From the NCBI RefSeq assembly GCF_019710635.1, contig NZ_JAIFZS010000006.1:177309-241308 (forward strand): 64,000 nt of DNA, read 5' to 3'. The translations under genes were made by a program, and so were the position numbers. The notes under the pieces were generated by a model. That model was not told where the DNA came from, did not search any database, and saw only the letters and a program-made list of their open reading frames with translations. Positions 29,196 to 40,667 of this stretch are shown here, in pieces (the first letter of the stretch is position 1; every line of letters begins with the position of its first letter). The stretch is from Mycolicibacterium xanthum (GTDB taxonomy: Bacteria; Actinomycetota; Actinomycetes; Mycobacteriales; Mycobacteriaceae).

Positions 29196-31343
29196 GTGTC
29201 GGCTGGTTCTTCGATTTCCTCCGCCCCGAGCGCCGACGAGCAGTCCGCGGCACGTGAACTGGTCCGGACCTGGGCCGCCGGGGCGTCGGTGGTGGACGCC
29301 GCGCGCGACGTCGAGCACGGCGACGCGGCGGCGTGGCGGGTGCCCTACGCCGGCCTGGCTCAACTAGGGATCTTCGGTGTGGCGCTGCCCGAGGAGCACG
29401 GCGGAGCCGACGGCACGATCGCCGATCTGTGCGCGATGCTCGACGAGGCCGCGGCGGCCCTGGTGCCCGGACCCGTGGCCACCACGGCCCTGGCCACGTT
29501 GCTGTTGGGTGAATCACACGCCGATCTGCTCGAGCAGCTGGCGGTCGGTGCGCGCACCGCGGGGATCGCGCTGACCGGCGACGTCGTCAGCGACGATGGT
29601 CGCGTGTCCGGCACCGCCCCCTACGTGCTGGGTGCGACGGCCGACGGGGTGCTGGTGCTGCCCGCCGGGGACGGCTGGGTGCTCGTCGATGCCGCCGCAG
29701 GCGGGGTGAGGGTCGAGCCGCTGGCCGCCACCGACTTCTCCCGCCCGTTGGCCCGGGTGACGCTCGACGGTGCGGCCGCCGAGGTACTGCCGGTCTCCGG
29801 TCAGCGCGTCGTCGACCTCACGGCGACCGTGCTGGCCGCCGAGGCCGCCGGGCTGGCACGCCGGCTGCTGAACACCGCGACCGAGTACGCGAAGGTGCGC
29901 GAGCAGTTCGGCAAGCCGATCGGCAGTTTCCAGGCGATCAAGCACATGTGCGCGGAGATGCTGCTGCGTTCCGAGCAGGCCTCGGTGGCGGCGGCCGACG
30001 CCGCGCAGGCCGCCTCCGATATCGACACCGGCATCGGCGATGGCGGGCAGCTGTCGCTGGCCGCGGCGCTGGCCGCGTCGGTCGGCATCGAGGCGGCCAA
30101 GGCCAACGCCAAGGACTGCATCCAGGTGCTGGGCGGCATCGGCATCACCTGGGAACATGATGCGCACCTCTACCTGCGACGGGCCTACGGCATCGCCCAG
30201 TTCCTCGGCGGCCGGTCACGCTGGCTGCGCCGGGTGGCCGCACTGACCCGGCAGGGCGTCCGCCGCGAGCTGCACATCGACCTCGCATCGGTGGCCCACC
30301 TGCGGCCCGAGATCGCCGCCTCGGTCGCCGATGTCGCGGCGGTGCCCGACCAGGGCCGCCAGCCCGCACTCGCCGACGCCGGCCTGCTGGCGCCGCACTG
30401 GCCGCGGCCCTACGGCCGGGCCGCCGGGCCCGCCGAGCAGTTGCTCATCGACCAGGAGCTGGCAGCCGCCGGGGTGGTACGGCCCGACCTGGTGATCGGC
30501 TGGTGGGCGGTGCCGACCCTTCTCGAGCACGGCAGCCCGTCGCAGGTCGAGCAGTTCGTGCCCGCCACGCTGCGCGGCGAGTTGACCTGGTGCCAGCTGT
30601 TCAGCGAGCCGGGCGCGGGCTCGGACCTGGCGGCGTTGCGCACCAAGGCGGTTCGCACCGAGGGGGGCTGGAAGCTCACCGGGCAGAAGGTGTGGACCTC
30701 CGCTGCGCAGCAGGCGCACTGGGGGGTGTGCCTGGCCCGCACGGACGCCGACGCCCCGAAACACAAGGGCATCACGTACTTCCTGATCGACATGAAGTCA
30801 CCCGGTATCGTGATCCGCCCGCTACGCGAGATCACCGGTGACGAACTGTTCAACGAGGTGTTCTTCGACGACGTGTTCGTCCCCGACGAGATGGTGGTCG
30901 GAAACGTCAACGACGGATGGCGACTCGCCCGCACGACGCTGTCCAACGAACGGGTCGCTATGGCGCAGGGCACCGCGCTGGGCAACCCGATGGAGGAACT
31001 GCTCCAGGTGGTCGCCGAGCTGGATCTCGATGCCGCACAACAGGATCAGCTGGGTAGCCTGATCGTCACCGCGCAGGTGGGATCGTTGCTCGACCAGCGC
31101 ATCGCGCAACTCGCGGTCGGCGGCCGGGACCCCGGCCCGGAGGCCAGCGCGCGAAAGCTGATCGGCGTGCGCCACCGGCAGGGCCTTGCGGAGTTCCGGA
31201 TGGACGTCTCAGAAGGGGCCGGCGCGGTGGTCAACCAGCAGGTGCACGCGTTCCTGAACACCCGCTGCCTGACCATCGCCGGCGGCACCGAGCAGATCCT
31301 GCTGACGATGGCCGGCGAGCGGTTGCTCGGGCTGCCCCGTTAG
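29196..31343 (+). CDS. fadE34: FadE34, double-domain acyl-CoA dehydrogenase of steroid side-chain degradation
   Basis: The 715-residue protein is a fusion of two acyl-CoA-dehydrogenase units. The N-terminal half (1-360) has KVREQFGKPIGSFQAIKHMCAE and LGGIGITWEHDAHLYLRR; the C-terminal half has LFSEPGAGSDLAALRTKAV, GQKVWTSAAQ and ITIAGGTEQILLTMAGERLLG-type ends. The family introduces the double bond in cholesterol side-chain CoA thioesters. FadE34 is reported to prefer the five-carbon side chain. It starts with GTG at 29196 behind TAGGAG and is under the KstR palindrome at 29141. Confidence 0.93.
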   Translation: MSAGSSISSAPSADEQSAARELVRTWAAGASVVDAARDVEHGDAAAWRVPYAGLAQLGIFGVALPEEHGGADGTIADLCAMLDEAAAALVPGPVATTALATLLLGESHADLLEQLAVGARTAGIALTGDVVSDDGRVSGTAPYVLGATADGVLVLPAGDGWVLVDAAAGGVRVEPLAATDFSRPLARVTLDGAAAEVLPVSGQRVVDLTATVLAAEAAGLARRLLNTATEYAKVREQFGKPIGSFQAIKHMCAEMLLRSEQASVAAADAAQAASDIDTGIGDGGQLSLAAALAASVGIEAAKANAKDCIQVLGGIGITWEHDAHLYLRRAYGIAQFLGGRSRWLRRVAALTRQGVRRELHIDLASVAHLRPEIAASVADVAAVPDQGRQPALADAGLLAPHWPRPYGRAAGPAEQLLIDQELAAAGVVRPDLVIGWWAVPTLLEHGSPSQVEQFVPATLRGELTWCQLFSEPGAGSDLAALRTKAVRTEGGWKLTGQKVWTSAAQQAHWGVCLARTDADAPKHKGITYFLIDMKSPGIVIRPLREITGDELFNEVFFDDVFVPDEMVVGNVNDGWRLARTTLSNERVAMAQGTALGNPMEELLQVVAELDLDAAQQDQLGSLIVTAQVGSLLDQRIAQLAVGGRDPGPEASARKLIGVRHRQGLAEFRMDVSEGAGAVVNQQVHAFLNTRCLTIAGGTEQILLTMAGERLLGLPR

Positions 31344-31385
31344 CCGAAGGTCGTCTGCGCGCGGGCGGTCGGCCTGGCCCCCCGG

Positions 31386-32474
31386 CTACTCGTCGTAGGT
31401 GACTTCGACCGAATCCGAACACGGATGGGCCTGGCAGGCCAGGATGAGCCCTTCCTTGAGGTCTGCGGCATCGAGAACGTCGTTGGCCTCCATCTGCACC
31501 TCACCGGACTTCTTGACGACCGCACACGCACCGCAGTGGCCTTCGCGGCACGAGAACGGCGCGTCGAGCCCCTTGTCCAGCAACACGTCGAGCAGCTTGG
31601 CGCTGCGCGGCCAGGACAACTCATGGGTTTGTCCGTCCAGGGTGACCACCGCGGTGGCCGGGCCACCGGCCGTGTCGTCGCCATCGTCGGTGTCCGCCGG
31701 GACGATGGTCACCTTCGCGAACGGGTCGGAATCCAGCGACTTGAACACCTCGATGTGGATGCGTCCGGCGGGCAGTCCCGAACCCTCCAGCGCGTCCTCG
31801 GCGGCCGCCATGAACGGGCCCGGCCCGCAGATGAACGCCTCACGAGCGCAGAAGGGGGCCACCAGCTCGGCAAGCCCGGAGGTGCCGGGCAGTCCCTGCA
31901 CCGACTCCAGCCAGTGGATCACGCTCAGCCGGTCGGGGTACTTGGCCGCCAGGGCGCGCAGCGTATCGGCGAAGATCACCGACTTCTCGTCGCGGTTGGC
32001 GTAGATCAGCGTCACCTTGCCGCCGCCCTGCGACAGCGCCGACTTCAGGATGGCCATCATCGGGGTGATCCCGCTGCCCGCGGCCAGCAGCAGGAAGTCG
32101 CCGTCGAGGGACTTGGGCACGAACGTGCCGGACGGCGCCAGCACGTGGATGCGCATACCGGCGTGCGCGTTGTCGCACAGCCAATTCGACGCGTAACCGC
32201 CGGCGGTGCGCTTGACCGTCACGGTCAGCGGATCGCCGGTGAACGGCGAGCTGCACAGCGAGTAGCACCGGGCGACGGAGCCGGTGCGTTCGCTGGGCAC
32301 CCGCAGCGTCAGGAACTGGCCCGGGGCATAGCGCAGCTTCTCCGCCGGGACCGGCGCGTCGGCGGGGGACGTGAACACCAACGAACGCGCGTCCGGCGTC
32401 TCGTCGATGACGTCGGCGATCTCGAGCTCGAGCACGTGAGCACCCAGCGGCTCGTCCGTCGCTACGTGGGTCAC
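31386..32474 (-). CDS. kshB: KshB, reductase of 3-ketosteroid 9-alpha-hydroxylase
   Basis: The 362-residue flavin- and iron-sulfur reductase passes electrons from NADH to the Rieske oxygenase KshA. It has an FAD-binding segment (CYSLCSSPFTGD), NAD-binding LLLAAGSGITPMMAIL and FICGPGPFMAAAEDAL, and a C-terminal plant-type [2Fe-2S] ferredoxin domain CREGHCGAC with a fourth Cys in LILACQ. The start is a GTG at 32474 with GAGGAAGG upstream. It is divergent from hsaA with KstR sites between. kshA is not in this window. Confidence 0.95.
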   Translation of the reverse strand: MTHVATDEPLGAHVLELEIADVIDETPDARSLVFTSPADAPVPAEKLRYAPGQFLTLRVPSERTGSVARCYSLCSSPFTGDPLTVTVKRTAGGYASNWLCDNAHAGMRIHVLAPSGTFVPKSLDGDFLLLAAGSGITPMMAILKSALSQGGGKVTLIYANRDEKSVIFADTLRALAAKYPDRLSVIHWLESVQGLPGTSGLAELVAPFCAREAFICGPGPFMAAAEDALEGSGLPAGRIHIEVFKSLDSDPFAKVTIVPADTDDGDDTAGGPATAVVTLDGQTHELSWPRSAKLLDVLLDKGLDAPFSCREGHCGACAVVKKSGEVQMEANDVLDAADLKEGLILACQAHPCSDSVEVTYDE

Positions 32475-32522
32475 AGATGAGCCCTTCCTCGCGGCGGCCG
32501 CCGGCCGACTTCGGTACATAAC

Positions 32523-32536
32523 TAGAACAGGTTACA
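32523..32536. promoter_or_regulatory. KstR operator proximal to kshB
   Basis: TAGAACAGGTTACA matches TnnAACnnGTTnnA in all fixed positions. It lies 48 bp upstream of the kshB start in the kshB-hsaA divergent region. Confidence 0.85.
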
Positions 32537-32590
32537 GAAATGGATGTCTGCAGGTCCAGCCGCCACAGGACGCCGCTGCTCGACACAAAT

Positions 32591-32604
32591 CGTAACGTGT
32601 TCTA
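32591..32604. promoter_or_regulatory. KstR operator proximal to hsaA
   Basis: CGTAACGTGTTCTA matches the AACnnGTTnnA core; only the first T of the consensus differs. It lies 41 bp upstream of the hsaA GTG. A TAATCT hexamer overlaps its end and may be the hsaA -10. Confidence 0.82.
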
Positions 32605-32645
32605 ATCTCTTGTAGGTCAGTTCGCACGCCTTTGGAGGCAAACCA

Positions 32646-35633
<2,988 letters not shown>

Positions 35634-35649
35634 CGAGCGTTCATCGATA

Positions 35650-36216
35650 GTGTCCAAACCCCCCATCGATCCGCGCACATTCCGCAATGTGCTGGGGCAG
35701 TTCTGTACCGGCATCACGGTGATCACCACCGAGCACGAGGGCGCCCCGGTCGGGTTCGCCTGCCAGTCGTTCGCCGCGCTGTCGCTGGATCCACCGCTGG
35801 TGTTGTTCTGCCCGACCAAGGTGTCGCGCTCGTTTGCGGTCATCGAGGCCAGCGGCCGATTCTGCGTGAACATCCTGCACGAGAGCCAGAAGGACGTCTC
35901 GGCGCGATTCGGATCCAGGGAGTCTGACAAGTTCGCCGGAATCGCCTGGTCGCCGTCGCAGCTCGGATCCCCGGTGATCGCGGGCACGCTCGCACACATC
36001 GACTGCACCGTGCACTCGGTGCACGACGGGGGCGACCACTACGTCGTCTTCGGCGCGGTGCACTCGCTGTCGGACGTGCCGAGGAAGAAGCCCAGGCCGC
36101 TGTTGTTCTACCAGGGCCAGTACACCGGCATCGAGCCCGACAAGACCACCCCGGCGGACTGGCGAAACGACCTCGAGGCGTTCCTGACCGCCACCACCGA
36201 CGACACCTGGCTGTAG
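35650..36216 (+). CDS. hsaB: HsaB, flavin reductase partner of HsaA
   Basis: This 188-residue flavin reductase-like protein supplies reduced FMN to HsaA. It has RNVLGQFCTGITVITT, the flavin-binding ACQSFAALSLDPPLVLFC and GRFCVNIL. The GTG at 35650 fits the 187-residue M. tuberculosis protein; codons upstream overlap hsaC. In M. tuberculosis nat follows; here an IclR gene is convergent and their stop codons abut (TAGCTA). Confidence 0.94.
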   Translation: MSKPPIDPRTFRNVLGQFCTGITVITTEHEGAPVGFACQSFAALSLDPPLVLFCPTKVSRSFAVIEASGRFCVNILHESQKDVSARFGSRESDKFAGIAWSPSQLGSPVIAGTLAHIDCTVHSVHDGGDHYVVFGAVHSLSDVPRKKPRPLLFYQGQYTGIEPDKTTPADWRNDLEAFLTATTDDTWL

Positions 36217-37005
36217 CTACGTCTGGTGCGGTGCGGGCTCGGTTCTGTGTTTGAGGCGTTGGGTGAGCATGTGCGCCGCGTGTAGCAGTGCCTGGCCGAG
36301 CTGATCCGTGCGCTCGCCGGCAAATCGTGATTCCACGCCCGTCAGGCTCAACGCCCACTGGGGCTGGTTCAGTGCATCGAACACCGCGGCGCCGATACCC
36401 CAGCTGCCTTCGACTATCAGACCTGGGTTGACCGAGTAGCCGTCGATCCTGGTCTGGCTGATCCGGTTTTCGATCGCCGAACGTGAATGTGTGCTACCCC
36501 AGCTTTTCTCGAGGTCGCTGTCGGATAGGTGGCGTTCGCAGTCGGCGTCGGGCATGTGCGCGAGGATCGCCAAGCCTGCCGATGCCACTCCCAGCGGGAA
36601 CCGCCGGCCCGGGTAGAGGATGTGCGACCGAAGCGGAAAGCTGCCCTCAACCGCAGACACGCACACCGACTCCTGGCCGCGGCGCGCCGACAGGAAGGCG
36701 CTCTCTCCGGTCTCGTGGGCCAGTGCGTGCAGGATGTCGCCGGCAACGGCGGCAGCGTCGTAACGAGTCGTCGCGATCGACCCGAGCAGGAAGATCTCCG
36801 GGCCGAGGTACCACAGCCCGGTGTCGGGTTCTCGGTCGATGAGGCCCTGGTCGGCCAGCGCAGTGAGCATGCGGTGGGCCGTAGCCCGCGGTATGTGGGC
36901 GCTGCGGGCGAGCGCGGTGGTGGTGGCGCCCGCACCGCCGGTGCCACCGACGGCTCGCAGGATGGCCGCGACGCGGGAGATGACCGGCGCTCCGGGTTGG
37001 GTCAC
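36217..37005 (-). CDS. IclR-family transcriptional regulator
   Basis: The 262-residue protein has an N-terminal winged helix (about 10-70, ALARSAHIPRATAHRMLTAL) and the C-terminal GAF-like IclR effector domain (VEGSFPLRSHILYPGRRFPL, ASAGLAILAHM, GYSVNPGLIVEGSWGIGAAV). Members of this family often regulate aromatic or keto-acid degradation. It is divergent from scoAB, and a perfect 19-bp palindrome lies 13 bp upstream of its start, so scoAB is the likely target. It has no counterpart at this place in M. tuberculosis. Confidence 0.88.
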   Translation of the reverse strand: MTQPGAPVISRVAAILRAVGGTGGAGATTTALARSAHIPRATAHRMLTALADQGLIDREPDTGLWYLGPEIFLLGSIATTRYDAAAVAGDILHALAHETGESAFLSARRGQESVCVSAVEGSFPLRSHILYPGRRFPLGVASAGLAILAHMPDADCERHLSDSDLEKSWGSTHSRSAIENRISQTRIDGYSVNPGLIVEGSWGIGAAVFDALNQPQWALSLTGVESRFAGERTDQLGQALLHAAHMLTQRLKHRTEPAPHQT

Positions 37006-37017
37006 GATGACAGCATA

Positions 37018-37036
37018 GCGTCCACTGAGTGGACGC
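37018..37036. promoter_or_regulatory. Perfect 19-bp palindrome, probable IclR operator
   Basis: GCGTCCACTGAGTGGACGC is a perfect inverted repeat (9-bp arms, one central base). It lies between the divergent IclR and scoA starts and 13 bp from the IclR start, a normal place for autoregulation. Assignment to this IclR is by position. Confidence 0.75.
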
Positions 37037-37177
37037 AGTATGGGTTCGCCGTCCCGTCAGGCGAACAGATTTCCGTGCCGCAGCTCAAACCTTGTGGTGT
37101 CACGCCATCAGTGGTGTCATGGGCGTGAACACCTCGCGTTCGTTGAGCGAACGCATCGACAGGAAGTTGTCATACTG

Positions 37178-37945
37178 ATGTCCAGTAAGGTAGTCGAGGA
37201 CGTCCACGCGGCGGTCGCGGACGTGGGCAGTGGATCCACCCTCGCAGTCGGCGGTTTCGGCTTGTGCGGCATTCCCGATGCGCTCATCGAAGCGCTCGCC
37301 GCTTCCGGTGTGGACAACCTGGAGGTGTACTCCAACAACTGCGGCGTCGACGGTGAGGGGCTCGGAGTGCTGCTCGGCCTCGGGCGCATCCGCCGCGTGA
37401 CGGCGTCATACGTGGGCGAGAACAAGGAGTTCGCCCGGCAGTACCTGGCCGGTGAACTGGAGGTCGAGCTGACCCCGCAGGGCACCCTCGCCGAGCGGCT
37501 GCGGGCGGGCGGAGCCGGAATCCCGGCGTTCTTCACACCAGCTGGCGTCGGAACACCGGTGGCCGACGGCGGCCTGCCGTGGCGCTACGCCGCGGACGGA
37601 TCGGTCGCCGTCGCATCACCGCCGAAGGAGACCCGCGAGTTCGACGGTCAGCGGTACGTCCTGGAGACCGGAATCCGGACCGACTTCGCCCTGGTGCACG
37701 CGAGCGTCGGCGACACCTATGGCAATCTGGTGTTCGACAAGACGGCGATGAATTTCAATCCGCTGGCGGCAATGGCCGGCCGCATCACCATCGCCCAGGT
37801 CGAAAAGCTGGTGCAGCCAGGTGAACTCGACCCGGACGCCATCCATTTGCCCGGCGTCTTCGTCAAGCGGATCGTCGAGACCGGGCCGCAGCGGGCACGA
37901 ATCGAAAAGCGCACGGTCCGGGACGAGGCAGGAGAATCAGCATGA
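37178..37945 (+). CDS. scoA: 3-oxoacid CoA-transferase subunit A (ScoA-like)
   Basis: The 255-residue alpha subunit of a family I CoA-transferase has the glycine-rich [17 protein letters not shown], the [15 protein letters not shown] loop and [12 protein letters not shown]. Such enzymes move CoA from succinyl-CoA to a 3-oxoacid (acetoacetate or 3-oxoadipate). The ATG at 37178 has AGGAAG upstream. It is coupled to scoB by ATGA. Being in a cholesterol cluster it could act on a degradation product, but substrate cannot be told from sequence. Confidence 0.88.
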   Translation: MSSKVVEDVHAAVADVGSGSTLAVGGFGLCGIPDALIEALAASGVDNLEVYSNNCGVDGEGLGVLLGLGRIRRVTASYVGENKEFARQYLAGELEVELTPQGTLAERLRAGGAGIPAFFTPAGVGTPVADGGLPWRYAADGSVAVASPPKETREFDGQRYVLETGIRTDFALVHASVGDTYGNLVFDKTAMNFNPLAAMAGRITIAQVEKLVQPGELDPDAIHLPGVFVKRIVETGPQRARIEKRTVRDEAGESA

Positions 37946-38622
37946 CCGAGCCGCAAACCAAGCCAGGCTGGAGCCGCACCGAGATGGCGCGGCGGGTCGC
38001 TCGCGAACTCGAGGACGGCCAGTATGTGAACCTCGGCATCGGGCTGCCTACTCTGGTGCCTGCGTACTTGTCGGCCGACGTCCGGGTGACGTTGCACTCC
38101 GAGAACGGCATCCTCGGCACCGGCCCCTATCCGACCGAGAGCGAGGTCGACGCCAACCTCATCAACGCGGGCAAGGAGACTGTCACGGTGCTCCCGGGTG
38201 CGGCGTTCTTCGATTCGGCGATCTCGTTCGGGATGATCCGCGGTGGCCACATCGACGTCGCAGTCCTGGGCGGCATGGAGGTCTCCCGTTACGGGGATCT
38301 GGCGAACTGGATGGTGCCCGGCAAGATGGTCAAGGGCATGGGTGGCGCGATGGACCTGGTACACGGGGCGGCACACGTCATCGTCCTGATGGAACACACC
38401 GACAAGCAGGGCAATCCGAAGATCGTCGAGCAGTGCAGTCTCCCGCTGACCGGTGAGCGGGTCGTGCACCGGATCGTCACCGATCTCGGGGTCGTCGACG
38501 TCGGGACCGACGGTGAGCTGATCCTCGTGGAGACAGCCCCGGGCGTGTCGATCGATCAGATCCGGGCCGCGACGGGCGCCCCGCTGACTGTCGGTGCGGA
38601 GTTTGCCGGCGCGCCTGCCTGA
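37942..38622 (+). CDS. scoB: 3-oxoacid CoA-transferase subunit B (ScoB-like)
   Basis: The 226-residue beta subunit carries the catalytic Glu in the motif [10 protein letters not shown], which forms the glutamyl-CoA intermediate, and [28 protein letters not shown] and [12 protein letters not shown]. It overlaps scoA by four bases. Its stop codon lies in the first unit of a 17-bp tandem repeat. Confidence 0.9.
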   Translation: MTEPQTKPGWSRTEMARRVARELEDGQYVNLGIGLPTLVPAYLSADVRVTLHSENGILGTGPYPTESEVDANLINAGKETVTVLPGAAFFDSAISFGMIRGGHIDVAVLGGMEVSRYGDLANWMVPGKMVKGMGGAMDLVHGAAHVIVLMEHTDKQGNPKIVEQCSLPLTGERVVHRIVTDLGVVDVGTDGELILVETAPGVSIDQIRAATGAPLTVGAEFAGAPA

Positions 38623-38667
38623 CCTGCGCGCCTGCCTGACCTGCGCGCCTGCCCGACCTGCGCACCT
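38609..38667 (+). repeat. 17-bp tandem repeat (three copies and a half) across the scoB stop
   Basis: The unit GCGCGCCTGCCTGACCT is repeated at 38609, 38626 and 38643 (one base changed in the third), followed by a partial unit. The scoB TGA (38620-38622) lies in the first unit. The remaining non-coding stretch to 38880 has no gene that I can support. Confidence 0.9.
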
Positions 38668-38880
38668 TCGTCGATCCCTGTGCCCGCCAGACGGGCACGC
38701 TTGCCTGACCCGCGTGGCGTGAGCCGTTTCTCAACCTGCCCTGATCCGGCAGGTGCTCCTACCGTTGCCCACTGACATTTCCGGGCATCGTCGAGTGGGT
38801 TGTACACAGTTCCGATTTTTTCCACAGCCGGAGCCAATGCTGGGACTAGCGTCGGCGAAGGCCTGAGCGCCCGACTACAT

Positions 38881-38896
38881 TCGAATATGTGTTCGA
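38881..38896. promoter_or_regulatory. LexA (SOS) box at the start of the DUF222/HNH gene
   Basis: TCGAATATGTGTTCGA matches the mycobacterial SOS box TCGAAC-N4-GTTCGA in 11 of 12 fixed positions. It overlaps the GTG start of the downstream gene. 13E12-type genes are known LexA targets in M. tuberculosis. Confidence 0.82.
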
Positions 38897-40637
38897 TTTG
38901 CTGGTCGCCGAGGCGGACTCCGCCCGCACCCCGGGTGCCCGGGTCGCGGCATGCTCCCGGCTGGAGAATGCCGCGTGTGCGGCACGGCTGGCGGCGATGG
39001 CCGACATGCTCGCCGCCGCCCACGCCGCTGACGGCTCGGCCGAGCGCGAACAGTGGCGGCTGGACAACTGGGGCGCGGTCTGCGCCCAGATCGGCGCCGC
39101 CCACGCGGTGACCAGCGGAGTGGCCTCCGGGCTGCTGACCGATGCACTGACCCTGCGGGAACGGCTGCCGAAGCTGGCCGCGATCTTCGCCGTCGGCCGC
39201 ATCGGCTACCGGTTGGTGCACCTGATCTGTGCGCGCACCCTGCTGGTCACCGATCAGGCCGCGCTGCGGGCGGTCGACGCCGACCTGGCCGCCTTGCTCG
39301 CTTCACCGGCGGCGATGTCGCGCCACGAGGCCGAGCAGGCCATAGATGCACTGGTTGCGCGCCACGATCCCTTCGCGGTGCGCCGCACCCAGTCCAATAG
39401 CCGGGGTTGCCACGCCGACATCACCGTCGACGGCGGCTCCGGTGTCGCGCATCTGGATGCGGCGCTGCTGGCCACTGACGGTGCAGCGGTTGATCAACGG
39501 CTCGACGCGCTGGCCCGCACAGTCTGCGAGCGGGATCCCCGAACTCTGGATCAGCGCCGCGCGGCCGCGTTGGGTGCGATGGGGTTCGGCTGGGACCGAC
39601 TGCCCTGCCTCTGCGAGACGGACGATTGCGATGCAGCGGCCAGACCGGCCGCCGGCGGGGTGGTCATCCACGTCCTCGCCCACCCCGACACCGTCGCCGC
39701 GAACACCCCGTCGGACACCGGACCGGTACCACCGCCGACCGGCCCCGCTGCCTCGCCACCGCCTTCGACCGGGCCTGGCGCCGTGCCGTCGCCGACTGAG
39801 TCCGACGCCGCCCCAACGCCTTCCGCGCCTGAACCCGATGGACCGGGCAACGAATCCGGCTCGGAGCCGACGCGGAACCCGGACCCGACGCCGACGCAGA
39901 ACCTGAGCCATGGCGCCGAGGCCACGGCAGCGCCCGTGGGCGACCTGGCTGAGCAGCGCCGGGCCCTGGTCGGCGAGCAGCCCCCGCTCCTGCCGAAGCC
40001 CTGGTACAGCTACACCTTGTCGGGGCTGACGGCCGCGCTGAACACCGACTCCGGCGAGCACTGCCCCGCACGCCCCGGGGTGATCCTCGGCGGTGCGGTA
40101 CTGCCCGCCCCGATCATCGCCCAGCTCGCCGTGCACGCCGCCATCACGCCGGTGCGCCACCCCGGTCAGGCACCGCCCGAGCCGCGGTACCGGCCCTCCA
40201 CAGCGCTTGCACGATTCGTGCGCTGTCGCGACCAGACCTGCCGGTTTCCCGGCTGCACCAAGCCGGCCACCGTCTGCGACATCGACCACACCAACCCGTA
40301 CCCGTACGGTCCGACGACGGCTTCCGGCCTCGCTTGCCTGTGCCGTGAACACCACCTGCTGAAGACTTTCTGGCCCGGCTGGCACAACCGACAGCTATCC
40401 GACGGCACCATCATCTGGACCGACCCGGACGGCAACAAACACACGACCTATCCCGGCAGCCGGGTGCTGTTCCCCGAACTGTGCGCCCCCACCGCCGAGG
40501 TCACCGGCAGCACCAGTGCACCGGCGAAGCACACCGCCGGACTGACCATGCCCAAACGCGCCACTACCCGCGCCCAAGACCGAGCCCGCCGTATCGACGA
40601 CGAACGCAAAGCCAATGTCACTGATGCGAGCTCGTGA
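38889..40637 (+). CDS. DUF222 / HNH endonuclease domain protein (13E12 repeat family)
   Basis: This 582-residue protein has an N-terminal helical DUF222 domain (about 1-255), an inserted Pro/Thr/Ser-rich disordered stretch (about 275-345), and a C-terminal HNH nuclease domain with Cys pairs and the motif CRFPGCTKPATVCDIDHTNP followed by CLCREHHLLK. It belongs to the multicopy 13E12 family of mycobacteria; its function is unproven, though SOS control and the HNH motif suggest DNA cleavage. The GTG at 38889 lies within a LexA box. It interrupts the cholesterol cluster between scoB and the aminotransferase. Confidence 0.88.
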   Translation: MFDLLVAEADSARTPGARVAACSRLENAACAARLAAMADMLAAAHAADGSAEREQWRLDNWGAVCAQIGAAHAVTSGVASGLLTDALTLRERLPKLAAIFAVGRIGYRLVHLICARTLLVTDQAALRAVDADLAALLASPAAMSRHEAEQAIDALVARHDPFAVRRTQSNSRGCHADITVDGGSGVAHLDAALLATDGAAVDQRLDALARTVCERDPRTLDQRRAAALGAMGFGWDRLPCLCETDDCDAAARPAAGGVVIHVLAHPDTVAANTPSDTGPVPPPTGPAASPPPSTGPGAVPSPTESDAAPTPSAPEPDGPGNESGSEPTRNPDPTPTQNLSHGAEATAAPVGDLAEQRRALVGEQPPLLPKPWYSYTLSGLTAALNTDSGEHCPARPGVILGGAVLPAPIIAQLAVHAAITPVRHPGQAPPEPRYRPSTALARFVRCRDQTCRFPGCTKPATVCDIDHTNPYPYGPTTASGLACLCREHHLLKTFWPGWHNRQLSDGTIIWTDPDGNKHTTYPGSRVLFPELCAPTAEVTGSTSAPAKHTAGLTMPKRATTRAQDRARRIDDERKANVTDASS

Positions 40638-40667
40638 ACCCCGCCGCCAACAGTGGCGCATACTGCG

